A DNA stretch of 64,000 nucleotides from Arhodomonas sp051195215 (GTDB taxonomy: Bacteria > Pseudomonadota > Gammaproteobacteria > Nitrococcales > Nitrococcaceae), in NCBI RefSeq assembly GCF_051195215.1, contig NZ_JBNAZM010000023.1, forward strand, positions 1-64,000, given 5' to 3'. Shown piece after piece: positions 28,048-37,370 of this stretch; positions within the stretch are counted from its first letter, which is position 1; each line of letters opens with the position of its first letter. Both the position numbers and the translations under genes were made by a program. The notes beneath the pieces are model-generated. The model was not told where the DNA came from. It made no database searches and saw only the letters and a list, made by a program, of their open reading frames with translations.

Positions 28048-28080
28048 GGTGGCGTTAGGAAGCCGTCGGGGATGCCATGG

Positions 28081-30066
28081 TCAGAACACGTAGCTGTAGG
28101 TGAGCTGCACGTTGCGCGGCATGCCGAGGTTGTCCACGCGATAGGGCTCGTCGCTGCCGTCGCGTTCGGCGCTGCCGATGGTCGAGGCATAGTCCTCGTC
28201 GGTGATGTTCTCCACGCGGACGCCGAGCCGGTGTCGGTGGGCACTGCCGAAGCGCAGATAGCCGCTCACATCGGCGAGCAGGTGATCGCCATAGCGTTCC
28301 CGGCCGATGTCGCTGACGTGGTCGTGGGTCGGGCCCACGTAGACCGTGGACAGCTGTGTGCCATAGGCGCCGCCCGGGGCGTCGTAGCCGACTCCTGCCT
28401 TGATGAGGTATTCCGGCACGTTGTCGATCTGTTGATCGTCGCCGTCCTCTCGGGCGCGGGTGTATGTCGCGTTCAGGGAGGTGTGCCAGCCACCGGCGAA
28501 CTGCAGGGCCAACAGGGCTTCGCCGCCGTACATGCGCACGCGGTCGTCGCTGTTGATATAGGTACTCACGCCGTCGCCGCTCGCGAACTGGATCAGGTCG
28601 TCGATCTCGCGGCCGAACGCGGCGAGCTCCCAGCTCACGCCGACGCTGCCCACGCGTGTCGCGCCGCCCCATCCCAGGTCGGCGTTGAGGCTTTCCTCGC
28701 CGTCCAGGTTTTCGTTGCCGCGGGGGTGATCCGGGTCGCGGGCGTAGAGTTGATAGGCACTCGGCAGGCGGAAGGACGTGCCCAGGGTGCCGCGGACATA
28801 CTGGCCACCGCCCAGGGGGTGGCGGGCCGAGATGTTCCACACGGTGTTTTCGCCACCCAGGTCGGCCTTGTTCCAGCGTACGCCGAGGGCGAGTCGGGTG
28901 CGCGGCGAGAACGCGAGCCTCGGCCGGTACTGCGCGAACACCGCGCCCACCGCCTCGGTCCGGGTTTCGATCAGCAGGACGTCGTCCTCGCCGGAATACT
29001 CCTGCCAGTCGGCGCCGAAGACCACCTCGCCGCCGTCGTCGAGGAACCAGCGGCCCATGGCATTGAGGCCGTAGTCCTCGTAGCCCCAGGGCGTGGCGTC
29101 GTAGACCGTCTCCACCTCACCGGGGATCGCGGTGTTGCGCAGCTCGCTGTATTCGGTGTCCCACCGATGGTAGTAGCCCTTGAGGAAGAAGCTGAACGAC
29201 GGCGAGACGAACTGATCCCACTTGGCGATGACGATGTCCTCGGTGCGGTCGTTCTCGGCGCTGTGGGTCTCGGTGGGGTCGGCGTCGTCGAGCACGGCGT
29301 CGTTGTGAATGGTCTCCAGGGTCAGCCGGCCGCCGTCGCCGATCTCGCGACGATATTTGCCGCCCAGGCTCGTCACGCGGTAGCCGCGATCGATGCCCCC
29401 GGGACGGGCGCTCGGTTCGATGTGTTCGTCGCGGTAGGGCTGGAAGCCGTCGGAGCGGTCGTGGGAGCCGAAGACGACGAGCCGGTTGCCGTCGATCTCG
29501 CCGCTGACGTACGCGCTGGCGTGGCGGTCACCCAGGTCGCCGGCGCCCACGCCGATGCGGCCGTCGGTCTCGGTGCGGAAACCGCGGGTGATGATGTTCA
29601 CCACACCACCCAGCGCCTGGGTACCGTAGAACAGGCTCTGTCCGCCCTTGACCACCTCGATGCGTTCGATCATGTGGGCGGGAATGGAGTCCAGCGGCGA
29701 GGTGCTGCCGTAGAGGCGGTTATTGATGCGCACGCCGTCCACCAGCCAGAGAATGTCCTCGGTCCGAGAACCGCGCAGCGAGGCCTCCACGTAGTCGAAG
29801 CGTCCGTTCTCCGGGGCGACGTAGAGCCCGGGAATGAGCATCTGCAGTGCCTGCGCCGTGTCGGTGGCGCCCGTCTTCTCGATGGCCTCGCCGCTGATCA
29901 CCTCGACCCGGCTGCCGAACGTGCTGAGCTCACCCGAGAGGCTTTCCTCGATGGGCTCGGCGGTGATTTCCACGGTGTCCGTGCTCGGGTCGGGCGGGGT
30001 GGCGAGCACGGCGGGTGCCATTGACAAGGCAGTCGATGCGGCGACGAGTCGTCTCGATGCAATCAT
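28081..30066 (-). CDS. TonB-dependent outer-membrane receptor
   Basis: The product has 661 residues with a signal peptide (ASTALSMAPAVLA), a plug domain (GATDTAQALQMLIPGLYVAP, RGSRTEDILWLVDGVRINNR, MIERIEVVKGGQSLFYGTQA) and a 22-strand barrel ending in YSYVF, the outer-membrane aromatic signal. The plug differs from BtuB and IutA in this window. It lies 46 bases after cobQ and directly before a Dpp-type ABC importer, all in one direction downstream of the cobalamin riboswitch. This suggests an outer-membrane port for cobalt chelates or corrinoids, feeding the periplasmic binding protein. Confidence 0.85.
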   Translation of the reverse strand: MIASRRLVAASTALSMAPAVLATPPDPSTDTVEITAEPIEESLSGELSTFGSRVEVISGEAIEKTGATDTAQALQMLIPGLYVAPENGRFDYVEASLRGSRTEDILWLVDGVRINNRLYGSTSPLDSIPAHMIERIEVVKGGQSLFYGTQALGGVVNIITRGFRTETDGRIGVGAGDLGDRHASAYVSGEIDGNRLVVFGSHDRSDGFQPYRDEHIEPSARPGGIDRGYRVTSLGGKYRREIGDGGRLTLETIHNDAVLDDADPTETHSAENDRTEDIVIAKWDQFVSPSFSFFLKGYYHRWDTEYSELRNTAIPGEVETVYDATPWGYEDYGLNAMGRWFLDDGGEVVFGADWQEYSGEDDVLLIETRTEAVGAVFAQYRPRLAFSPRTRLALGVRWNKADLGGENTVWNISARHPLGGGQYVRGTLGTSFRLPSAYQLYARDPDHPRGNENLDGEESLNADLGWGGATRVGSVGVSWELAAFGREIDDLIQFASGDGVSTYINSDDRVRMYGGEALLALQFAGGWHTSLNATYTRAREDGDDQQIDNVPEYLIKAGVGYDAPGGAYGTQLSTVYVGPTHDHVSDIGRERYGDHLLADVSGYLRFGSAHRHRLGVRVENITDEDYASTIGSAERDGSDEPYRVDNLGMPRNVQLTYSYVF

Positions 30067-30112
30067 CCGTTGCGCTTACTCCTTGGCGAATTGTTCGTGA
30101 CGATGGTCGGAC

Positions 30113-31561
30113 TCAGCCGGCGATCTCCGGCAGGCAGGCGTCGAGGTCGATATGCGCGTCGATGGTGTCGGCGAGGCGGTCGATACCCGCCTCGCGCTGA
30201 GCGGCGTAGTCGGTGGTCTCGGGGCTGGCGAGGCCCGCCCAGCGCAGCAGGGTCTCGCGCGCTTCGGGGTGCTCGAAGATCCCGTGGAGGTACGTGCCAG
30301 CGACCCGGCCGTCGGCGCTGCGCGCGCCATCGGGCGTCGCGTCCGCCAGCCGGGCGAACGCGCGCTGGCGGTCATCGCCATCGGTCTCGCCCATGTGGAT
30401 CTCGTAGCCGTCCACCGCCGCGCCGTCGTTGAGGGTTCCCCGGACGCGCGTGAGGCGTTTCTCGGCGGCCAGGGTGGTGGCGACGTCGAGCCAACCGAGT
30501 CCGGTGCTCTCGCCCGGCGGCCCCTCGACCCCATGAGGGTCGGCAATGCGCCGGCCGAGCATCTGGTAGCCGCCGCAGATGCCGAGTACCCGGCCGCCGT
30601 AGCGCAGGTGGCGGGTGAGATAGGCTGGCCAGCCGTGGGCTTCGAGCCAGGCGAGATCCGATCGCACCGATTTGCTGCCCGGCAGGATCGCCAGATCCGA
30701 TGGCGGTGGTGTTTCGCCGGGGCCGACGAGGTGCACGGCCACCTGGGGGTGCAGGCGCAGCGGGTCCAGGTCGGTGTGATTGCTGATCCGCGGCAGAGCA
30801 GGCACCACCACCTGCAGCTCCGCATCGCCCGCGCGCTCGCTGGGCAGGGCGTCCTCGGCCTCCAGGTGCAGGCCGTGGAGGTAGGGCAGCACACCGAGCA
30901 CCGGTTTGCCGGTACGTTCGGTGAACCACTCGAGCCCCGGGTCGAGCAACGAGCGGTCGCCGCGGAAGCGGTTGATGACCACGCCGGCGACGCGTTCGCG
31001 CTCGCTTGCCGAGAGCAGGTCCAGGGTGCCCACCAGCGTGGCGAACACGCCGCCGCGGTCGATGTCGGCCACCAGTACCACCGGGCAGTCCACTGCCTCC
31101 GCGAACCCCATGTTGGCGATGTCGTCGCGGCGCAGGTTCACCTCGGCGGGGCTGCCGGCGCCTTCGGCGACGATCACTTCGTGGCGGGCGCTGAGGCGGG
31201 TGTGGGAGTCGAGTACGGCGGTGCGCGCGGCGCGCTTGAAGGCGTGGTAGTCCAGCGCGCTCATGCTCCCGTGCACCTGGCCCTGGAGGATGACCTGGGC
31301 GCTACGGTCGGCGCTCGGTTTGAGCAGCACCGGGTTCATGTCGCTATGGGGCTCGAGGCCGCAGGCGGCGGCCTGGACCGCCTGCGAGCGCCCGATTTCG
31401 CCGCCGTCGACGGTGACGGCGCTGTTGAGCGCCATGTTCTGCGGCTTGAACGGTGCCACGGCCACGCCGCGTCGCGCGAGTGCCCGGCACAGACCCGTGG
31501 CCACGGCGCTCTTGCCCGCGTCCGAGGTGCAGCCCTGGATCATCAGCGTCGATGCGGTCAC
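30113..31561 (-). CDS. cobQ: Cobyric acid synthase CobQ
   Basis: The product has 482 residues, the standard length. The N-terminal dethiobiotin-synthetase-like ATPase starts TLMIQGCTSDAGKSAVATGL and includes PFKPQNMALNS. The glutamine amidotransferase half has the nucleophile in VLGICGGYQMLGR and the His in GTYLHGIFEHPE. It amidates four side chains of adenosylcobyrinic acid a,c-diamide. Its start overlaps the btuF stop by four bases. Confidence 0.95.
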   Translation of the reverse strand: MTASTLMIQGCTSDAGKSAVATGLCRALARRGVAVAPFKPQNMALNSAVTVDGGEIGRSQAVQAAACGLEPHSDMNPVLLKPSADRSAQVILQGQVHGSMSALDYHAFKRAARTAVLDSHTRLSARHEVIVAEGAGSPAEVNLRRDDIANMGFAEAVDCPVVLVADIDRGGVFATLVGTLDLLSASERERVAGVVINRFRGDRSLLDPGLEWFTERTGKPVLGVLPYLHGLHLEAEDALPSERAGDAELQVVVPALPRISNHTDLDPLRLHPQVAVHLVGPGETPPPSDLAILPGSKSVRSDLAWLEAHGWPAYLTRHLRYGGRVLGICGGYQMLGRRIADPHGVEGPPGESTGLGWLDVATTLAAEKRLTRVRGTLNDGAAVDGYEIHMGETDGDDRQRAFARLADATPDGARSADGRVAGTYLHGIFEHPEARETLLRWAGLASPETTDYAAQREAGIDRLADTIDAHIDLDACLPEIAG

Positions 31562-32517
31562 GGGCGATGCCTCCGGGTCGTGGCCAGGGCTTCGCAGACC
31601 GCTTCGGCGCCGGCCAGCACGCGTGGCCCGGCGCGATGGATCACGTCCGGGTCCAGGTGGAAGAGGTTGTCACGTCGCACGGCGGTGATCGATGGCCACT
31701 CCCGCCAGTCGTCCAGCCACTCCGGGCGCTCGGCATCGCGTCCGGCGGCGAGTATCGCCTCCGGGTCAGCGGCAATCACCGCTTCCGTGCTCACGTGAGG
31801 GACCAGCGTCGGCAGCTCGGCGAACACGTTGCGCCCGCCGCAGAGCTCGATCACGCGGCTGATGAGGTGCTCGCCATTGATGGTCATCGTCGGCCCGTGC
31901 CAGATCTGGAAAAAGACCGGTACCGGGGCCTGATCGCGGTAGCGCTCGGCGAGTCGCTGCCGGTGCTCGCGAAAGCGCTCGGCGGCAGTTTGCGCCGTGT
32001 CCGCCGTGCCCGCGAGCCGGCCCAGGCGCGTGATGGTGCGCGGTATGGCCGCCAGCGCCCGGGGCTCGCTCACGTAGACGGTGAGTCCGAGCTCGCGCAG
32101 TCGCTCTATGGTGGCGCTGTCATTGCCGCTCGCCCAGGCGACCACCAAGTCCGGGTCGAGCCCGAGAATGCGCTCGAAGTCGACGGCGTCGTAGCTGCCC
32201 ACGCGCGGAATCTCTTTCGCCGCCGGCGGGTAGTCGCTGTAGCTCACCGCGCCGACCACGCGCTCGCCGGCACCGGCGGCGAAGAGTATCTCCGTGGTGT
32301 GAGGCGCGAGGCTCACGATCCGGGTGGCGGGAGCCTCGAGCCGTACGGTGCGGCTGCTGTCGTCCTCGACGGTGACGGTGGCGTGGGCGAGCGATGTCGC
32401 GAGCAGCGCCAGCACCACCCAGGTCAGCGTGCACATCACGCCGATCCACGGCTGTGAGCGCAGATCTGCCAGGCGTTCCGGCCTTGCGCCGGATTCGGGG
32501 GCCGGGCGGACGGTCAT
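31558..32517 (-). CDS. btuF: Cobalamin-binding periplasmic protein (BtuF-like)
   Basis: The product has 319 residues from the ATG at 32515-32517. An unusually long leader (about 27 residues) precedes the hydrophobic signal CTLTWVVLALLATSLAHA, and an internal ATG (MCTLTWVV) could be the true start. The mature part has the class III fold: ATRIVSLAPHTTEILFAAGA, VGSYDAVDFERILGLDPDLV, and FQIWHGPTMTINGEHLISRV. It delivers corrinoids to BtuCD, encoded at 37.4-39.1 kb in the same direction. Confidence 0.9.
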   Translation of the reverse strand: MTVRPAPESGARPERLADLRSQPWIGVMCTLTWVVLALLATSLAHATVTVEDDSSRTVRLEAPATRIVSLAPHTTEILFAAGAGERVVGAVSYSDYPPAAKEIPRVGSYDAVDFERILGLDPDLVVAWASGNDSATIERLRELGLTVYVSEPRALAAIPRTITRLGRLAGTADTAQTAAERFREHRQRLAERYRDQAPVPVFFQIWHGPTMTINGEHLISRVIELCGGRNVFAELPTLVPHVSTEAVIAADPEAILAAGRDAERPEWLDDWREWPSITAVRRDNLFHLDPDVIHRAGPRVLAGAEAVCEALATTRRHRP

Positions 32518-33497
32518 CGTGTGATCTCCTGCAGTGCGGCATCGAGGTGTTGCCATTCGGCACACGGGCCAGGCAGCCCGAAGCGCAGCGCCGGTGGGGC
32601 ATCGAAGGTGCGCACCAGCACGGCGCGCGCGGCGAGGGCGCGGGCCATCCGCGCCGGGTGGCGGTGGCGGACGTAGCGGAAGAGCGCCGTGCCACCCGTC
32701 ACGGTCAGGCCATGGCGGTGGAGGAGCGCATCGAGCCGACGGGCGGCTGCCTGCAGTCGTTGCCGCTGGCGGCGTTGCCATTGGCGGTCGGCCAGGGCCC
32801 GCCGGCCCAGCCAGCGCGCAGGGTGGTTCACCGCCCACGGCCCGAATCGCTGCGCGAGTCGCTCACGCAACCAGGCCGGAGCGCCCACGAAGCCCAGGCG
32901 GACTCCGGCCAACCCGAAGAACTTGCCCACTGAGCGCAACACCACCAGCCCGGGAAGGCCCGCGAGCGCGGCGATGCTGGCGTCCGGGGCGGCGTCGGCG
33001 AAGGCCTCGTCGACAATCAGCCAGCCGTCGCGGCGGGCAAGGCGGGCGTGCAGGTCGAGCAGTACGGCGGGGTCCAGGCGACGGCCGCTGGGGTTATCCG
33101 GATTCACCACGACGACTGCGTCCGCGTGGTCGGCGGCACCGTGAAGGCCGGCATCGTCGTCTTCGGTGACCACCGCGCCGGCCGCCTGCCAGGTAGCCGC
33201 GTGCTCCGCGTAGCTGCCAGCAGGGCAGGTGACGTGCCGCAGTGGTAGCGCCCGGGGCAGGTGCTGGAGAACCCCCTGGGTGCCCGGTGCTGCGAGCCAG
33301 GCCCCTCCGCCGAACGCGGCGCGGGCGGCGCTTTCCAGGCCGTCGTCGTGCTCCGGCAAGCGCTGCCAGACGTGGTCGGGGATCGCCGGCACCGGCCAGG
33401 ACCACGGGGCGATACCCGTGGAGAGGTCGAGCCACCGTTCCGGTGGGATGCCGTGTGTCCGGGCAGCGGCCCGGAGTCGTCCGCCGTGTTCAGGCAA
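32514..33497 (-). CDS. cobD: L-threonine-O-3-phosphate decarboxylase CobD
   Basis: The product has 327 residues and is a PLP-dependent fold-type I enzyme. LDLSTGIAPWSWPVPAIPDH opens the protein, VVVNPDNPSGRRLDP and LIVDEAFADAAPD bind PLP, and the Schiff-base lysine is in LRSVGKFFGLAGVRLGFVGA. It makes (R)-1-aminopropan-2-ol phosphate, the linker attached by CbiB. It overlaps both neighbours (four bases with btuF, eight with cbiB). Confidence 0.9.
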   Translation of the reverse strand: MPEHGGRLRAAARTHGIPPERWLDLSTGIAPWSWPVPAIPDHVWQRLPEHDDGLESAARAAFGGGAWLAAPGTQGVLQHLPRALPLRHVTCPAGSYAEHAATWQAAGAVVTEDDDAGLHGAADHADAVVVVNPDNPSGRRLDPAVLLDLHARLARRDGWLIVDEAFADAAPDASIAALAGLPGLVVLRSVGKFFGLAGVRLGFVGAPAWLRERLAQRFGPWAVNHPARWLGRRALADRQWQRRQRQRLQAAARRLDALLHRHGLTVTGGTALFRYVRHRHPARMARALAARAVLVRTFDAPPALRFGLPGPCAEWQHLDAALQEITR

Positions 33498-34389
33498 GGG
33501 CGTATCCTCCGGCGATGACTGTCAGCCAGACGGCGATGCCGCGCTCTACCAGGGCGGTGGCCCGTGCGATATCCGTTCCCTCGGTCGGGCGCCCGTCACC
33601 GAGGGCGGGCCGGTGACGCCACTCGCCGTGATAGCGTGCGCCACCGCCCAGGCGCAGCCCGAGTGCCCCGGCGCCGGCGGCCATCACTAGACCGGCGTTG
33701 GGGCTCGACCAGCGGTCGCCGTCGCGTCGCCATGCGCGCCAGGCATCGCGGCCCTTCCCCAGGAGTGCGTAGGTGGCGGCCGTCAGGCGCGCCGGTATGT
33801 AATTGAGCGCGTCGTCGAGGCGCGCGGCGACCAGACCGAACGCCTCGAAGCGCGGCGTCCGGTAGCCCCACAGCGCGTCCAGTGTGTTGGCCAGGCGGTA
33901 GGCGACGACGCCGCCGGCGCCGGCGATCAGGAACCAGAAAAGGGCGGCGAAGACCGCGTCGCTGCCGTTCTCGAGTACCGACTCCACGGTTGCCGCCGCG
34001 CATTCCTCCGAGCTCATGGCGGCGGTGTCGCGGCTCACCAGGCAGCCTGTGGCGGTGCGGGCAGCCTCGAGATTGCCGCTATCGAGCGCCACTTGCACCC
34101 GGGTGGCGTGCTCGCCGAGGCTGCGCCCGCCGAGTGCCAGCCACAGCGTGGCAACCGATACTGCGAGCCCTGCCCCCGGGACGCTCGCCAGCGCTGCTGC
34201 TGCCAGCGCCGGCGGCGCGATCAGGGCCGCCGCGGCCATCCCGCCCCGGAGGCGGCGTCGCGGACCGCTGTTAGCGCGTCGCTCCGCGGCGGCGGCCAGG
34301 CGGGCGAATGCACCGAGGGGGTGCCGGGCCGGTTCGGGCAAGAGGCGGTCCAGGGCCACGGCGAGTGCGGCGACCGCCAGCACGGTCAT
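33490..34389 (-). CDS. cbiB: Adenosylcobinamide-phosphate synthase CbiB
   Basis: The product has 299 residues with several membrane helices. Conserved segments are LDRLLPEPARHPLGAFARLA, SRDTAAMSSEECAAATVESV, DAVFAALFWFLIAGAGGVVA and DALNYIPARLTAATYALLG. It joins adenosylcobyric acid to aminopropanol phosphate at the inner membrane. The start shares one base with the cobO stop. Confidence 0.93.
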   Translation of the reverse strand: MTVLAVAALAVALDRLLPEPARHPLGAFARLAAAAERRANSGPRRRLRGGMAAAALIAPPALAAAALASVPGAGLAVSVATLWLALGGRSLGEHATRVQVALDSGNLEAARTATGCLVSRDTAAMSSEECAAATVESVLENGSDAVFAALFWFLIAGAGGVVAYRLANTLDALWGYRTPRFEAFGLVAARLDDALNYIPARLTAATYALLGKGRDAWRAWRRDGDRWSSPNAGLVMAAGAGALGLRLGGGARYHGEWRHRPALGDGRPTEGTDIARATALVERGIAVWLTVIAGGYALA

Positions 34390-34994
34390 CAGAGCTCGAC
34401 GCCCTTCTGGGCCTTCACGCCGGCCTTGAACGCGTGCTTCATGGCTTTCATCCAGGTCACCGTATCCGCCGCCTCGATCAGCGGTTCCGGTGCGTAGCGA
34501 CCGGTGATCACCACGTTCTGGTGCGTGGGCCGGGCGGCCAGTGCTTCCAGCACCGCCTCCAGGGACACGTATTCCTTGGACAGCGCGACGTTGAGCTCGT
34601 CGAGCAGTACCAGCCCGTAGGCGGGGTCGGCGAGCATTGCAGCCGCGCGCTCCCAGGCGGTGTTGGCTGCCGCAACGTCACGGTCCCGGTCCTGGGTTTC
34701 CCAGGTGAACCCCTCGCCCATGACGTGATAGTCCACTTCGGGGGTGCGACGGAAGAATGCTTCCTCACCGGTGCTGTAGGCCCCCTTGATGAACTGGACG
34801 ACGCCCACTCGCATGTCGTGGCCCAGTGCCCGGGCGACCATGCCGAACCCGGACGAGCTCTTGCCCTTGCCGTTGCCGGTGTTGATCACCACCACGCCGC
34901 GGTCCTCGGTGGCCCGCGCGATGCGGCTGTCCACCAGGCGCTTGGTACGGGCCTGGGCACGCTGCCAGGCCTCCCGATCATGTTCCTCGCTCAT
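34389..34994 (-). CDS. cobO: Cob(I)yrinic acid a,c-diamide adenosyltransferase (CobO/BtuR family)
   Basis: The product has 201 residues from the ATG at 34992-34994. The P-loop is INTGNGKGKSSSGFG, followed by VGVVQFIKGAYSTGEEAFFR, LVLLDELNVALSKEYV and the end AGVKAQKGVEL. It adenosylates corrinoids during synthesis or salvage. The family is unrelated to the PduO-type enzyme in the mutase operon. About 175 non-coding bases separate it from btuB. Confidence 0.94.
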   Translation of the reverse strand: MSEEHDREAWQRAQARTKRLVDSRIARATEDRGVVVINTGNGKGKSSSGFGMVARALGHDMRVGVVQFIKGAYSTGEEAFFRRTPEVDYHVMGEGFTWETQDRDRDVAAANTAWERAAAMLADPAYGLVLLDELNVALSKEYVSLEAVLEALAARPTHQNVVITGRYAPEPLIEAADTVTWMKAMKHAFKAGVKAQKGVEL

Positions 34995-35168
34995 TTCGGT
35001 CTCCGTGGATGAATGGGATGGCTCACAAAGACGGCGAGCGGTCACAGGGGCCGACGATAATCGACCAGGCCACCCCCGGAGAGGTTGACCGTCCACCAGG
35101 GCGTTCGAGCGTTCCTTGCGGGGTGCCCTCGTGTCCCTCGCGTCTTCGTGTCGACTTCATCTTGCTCG

Positions 35169-36956
35169 CTATTCCCCCCGCCACTCGATGGAGACGAGCA
35201 CCGTGCGGCCGGGCATCTCGAAGGTATCCGCGGTCTGGTAGTCCTCGTCCAGGAGGTTCGCCACCTTGCCCCGCAGCGTCCAGGCGTCGCTGAGCGCGTA
35301 GGAGGCAGTGACGTCGACGACGGTGAAGCTGTCGAGCTCGGTGGTGTTCGCGAGCTCGTCGAAGCGCTCACCGCCGTAGTGGATCTCCGTACCGACACGG
35401 GCGCGACCGAACGCGCGGTCGATCCCGAGGGTCGCGGTGAGATCCGGGCGCCGCGGCAGGTCGTTGCCGGTGTCGCCGTCCTCGGCATCCAGCCAGGTCG
35501 CTGCCAGACGGGTGCCGAAGCCGGCGATATTGCCGCTGACCTCGCCTTCGATGCCGCGGATGCGGGCTTCGTTGACGTTCACGCTGCTGGCGGCGTTCGC
35601 GTCGAAAGTGATGAGATCGTCCGCATCCGTGTGGAATGCGGCCACCCGCCATCGCCAGGCACCACTGCTTTCCAGGCCGACCTCTGTGGTGCGCGAGTGT
35701 TCGGGCTCCAGGTCCGGGTTGCCCTTGAAGAATCCGGTGTCCGGATAGTAGAGATCGTTGAACGTCGGTGCCTTGAAGGCCGTGCCATAGGAGGCATAGG
35801 TGCGGAGTGCCGGTGAGATGCGGTAGCCGACGGCGATATTGCCGGTGGTCTCGCCACCGAAGGCTTCGTTGTCGTCGTGGCGCAGCGCCCCCTGGACGTC
35901 GAACGCACCGGCGTACCACTGATGCTGGACGAATACGGCGAGATTATCGCGGTGGGTCTCGACGTAATCGATGGTGCCGCTGACCCGGTCCTCGTGGTAG
36001 TCGACGCCGACGGTGGTGATGTGATCGTCGCCGATGAAGAAATCGTTCTGCCAGGTTGCGGTGTCACGGCGGGTGACGAAGCGGTCGCCATCGAAATCGC
36101 GGCTGTCCACGTCGTCCAGGGTCGACCCAACCGACAGGCTTGAACGCCAGCTCTGCGTGGGTTGCCAGTCCGCTTCGCCGCTGACGACCTGCTGGGTTTC
36201 GTCAGCGGCGGTCGAGGTGGAATCGAACTCGTTCTCGCCGTCGACACGCAGGGCCCGACCGCGCAGGGTCAGTGTGTCGGTCACCTGGTAGTGGCCGCTG
36301 ACACTGGCCGAGCGGTTGTCGTAGCCGTCCCGGTCCGGGTCGTGGGCGAAGCTGCGTTCGTCGGTGGCATCGAAGCCATCCGTGGATTGCCCCGAGGCGC
36401 TAACGGCGAAGCCGCCGCGCTCGCCATCACGGGCGAGGCCGGCTCCGAGCTCCCAGGTGTCGCGGTTGCCCACGGCGAGGCGCGCGTGGGAGCGATCGCG
36501 CCGCGTGAAGATCTGGATGACGCCGCCGATGGCGTCGGCCCCGTAGAGACTGGCCCGTGGGCCGCGGACCACCTCGATACGCTGGATCTCACTGACGGAC
36601 AACTGTTCGAGCGGCGCGCTGCCGAGCGTCGCCGAGCCGATGCGCACGCCGTCGACGAGCACCAGCGTGTGATCGCTCTCGGTGCCGCGAAGGTACAGGC
36701 TGGCGGCTTTGCCGCGGCCACCGTTGCGCGCGATCGAGACGCCGGGCAGGCCGCGTAGCAGCTCTGGCACGTCCGCGGGTTGGCGTCGGTCGATGTCATC
36801 GCGGGTGATTACGCTCACGGCGGCGAGCGCGTCGTCCGCCGTGAGCGGCGTGCGGGTGGCGGTGACGACCAGCGGTGCAGTGCGTTCCGCGGCGCCGACG
36901 GCCGTCGCGCTCGCGGCAGCGACCGCCGCGACGATGAGACTGTGACGTTTGTGCAT
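35169..36956 (-). CDS. btuB: TonB-dependent vitamin B12 receptor BtuB
   Basis: The product has 595 residues from the ATG at 36954-36956, with a signal peptide (LIVAAVAAASATAVGAAE). The TonB box is PLVVTATRTP. The plug includes VPELLRGLPGVSIARNGGRG, LYLRGTESDHTLVLVDGVRI and VRGPRASLYGADAIGGVIQI, which are BtuB-like. The barrel ends ...VLVSIEWRGE, with the aromatic Trp near the C-terminus. It imports cobalamin across the outer membrane. A cobalamin riboswitch precedes it. Confidence 0.9.
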   Translation of the reverse strand: MHKRHSLIVAAVAAASATAVGAAERTAPLVVTATRTPLTADDALAAVSVITRDDIDRRQPADVPELLRGLPGVSIARNGGRGKAASLYLRGTESDHTLVLVDGVRIGSATLGSAPLEQLSVSEIQRIEVVRGPRASLYGADAIGGVIQIFTRRDRSHARLAVGNRDTWELGAGLARDGERGGFAVSASGQSTDGFDATDERSFAHDPDRDGYDNRSASVSGHYQVTDTLTLRGRALRVDGENEFDSTSTAADETQQVVSGEADWQPTQSWRSSLSVGSTLDDVDSRDFDGDRFVTRRDTATWQNDFFIGDDHITTVGVDYHEDRVSGTIDYVETHRDNLAVFVQHQWYAGAFDVQGALRHDDNEAFGGETTGNIAVGYRISPALRTYASYGTAFKAPTFNDLYYPDTGFFKGNPDLEPEHSRTTEVGLESSGAWRWRVAAFHTDADDLITFDANAASSVNVNEARIRGIEGEVSGNIAGFGTRLAATWLDAEDGDTGNDLPRRPDLTATLGIDRAFGRARVGTEIHYGGERFDELANTTELDSFTVVDVTASYALSDAWTLRGKVANLLDEDYQTADTFEMPGRTVLVSIEWRGE

Positions 36957-36972
36957 GGAGCCCCCTGCTGCA

Positions 36973-36987
36973 GTCACCCGGGGTGAC
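36973..36987. promoter_or_regulatory. Palindrome in the btuB leader, possible expression platform
   Basis: GTCACCCGGGGTGAC is a perfect odd-centred palindrome about 17 bases before the btuB start, just ahead of its purine-rich ribosome site. It could form the hairpin by which the riboswitch controls ribosome access. Confidence 0.45.
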
Positions 36988-37065
36988 GTTGGGCATGCGG
37001 GGGCGGCGGGAGATCGGACGAAGCCATTTCCCGGACACCGCCCACCGCAGCGTCGAAGGTTGCGC

Positions 37066-37296
37066 TCCAGGGCGGTCTCCGGGCTCGTGAGCGGGCGTCG
37101 GCCGCGGACCCGCCTTCCCGCGTCAGCGGACGCAGTGGCCTGTCGGGTCCGTGGGGAGCGTCGAGGCTCCCCGGCTCACCTACCGTTGCGGGGGCAGCGC
37201 CGGCTTTGCCGCCGATAGCAGCGCACCGGCTTCCCGTTCGGGGAGTCGTTCGTCGATTCCCCGACCCGTGACGATGCACGGGAACCTGGAGCGAAA
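37066..37296 (-). ncRNA. Cobalamin riboswitch
   Basis: Read on the minus strand, the conserved blocks appear in order: GCCGGTG (37224-37230), CTGCCCCCGCAACGGTAGGT (37178-37198), GCCACTG (37133-37139), GGGAAGG (37113-37119) and the B12 box AGCCCGGAGACCGCCC (37070-37085). Order and spacing are those of the class that binds adenosylcobalamin and represses uptake and synthesis genes. btuB follows about 110 bases downstream, and the same-direction gene train continues for some 15 kb. Confidence 0.93.
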
Positions 37297-37305
37297 GTGG
37301 CAGGG

Positions 37306-37334
37306 AACATACTCGCCGGATGCGAGGGGGTCAA
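37306..37334 (-). promoter_or_regulatory. Sigma-70 promoter of the btuB riboswitch transcript
   Basis: On the minus strand TTGACC (37334-37329) and TATGTT (37311-37306) are separated by exactly 17 bases. The start of transcription would fall near 37299, a few bases before the first riboswitch block. Confidence 0.75.
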
Positions 37335-37370
37335 CGTCTGCACCCGCAGCTCGGGTGGCGAGGCAATGGT

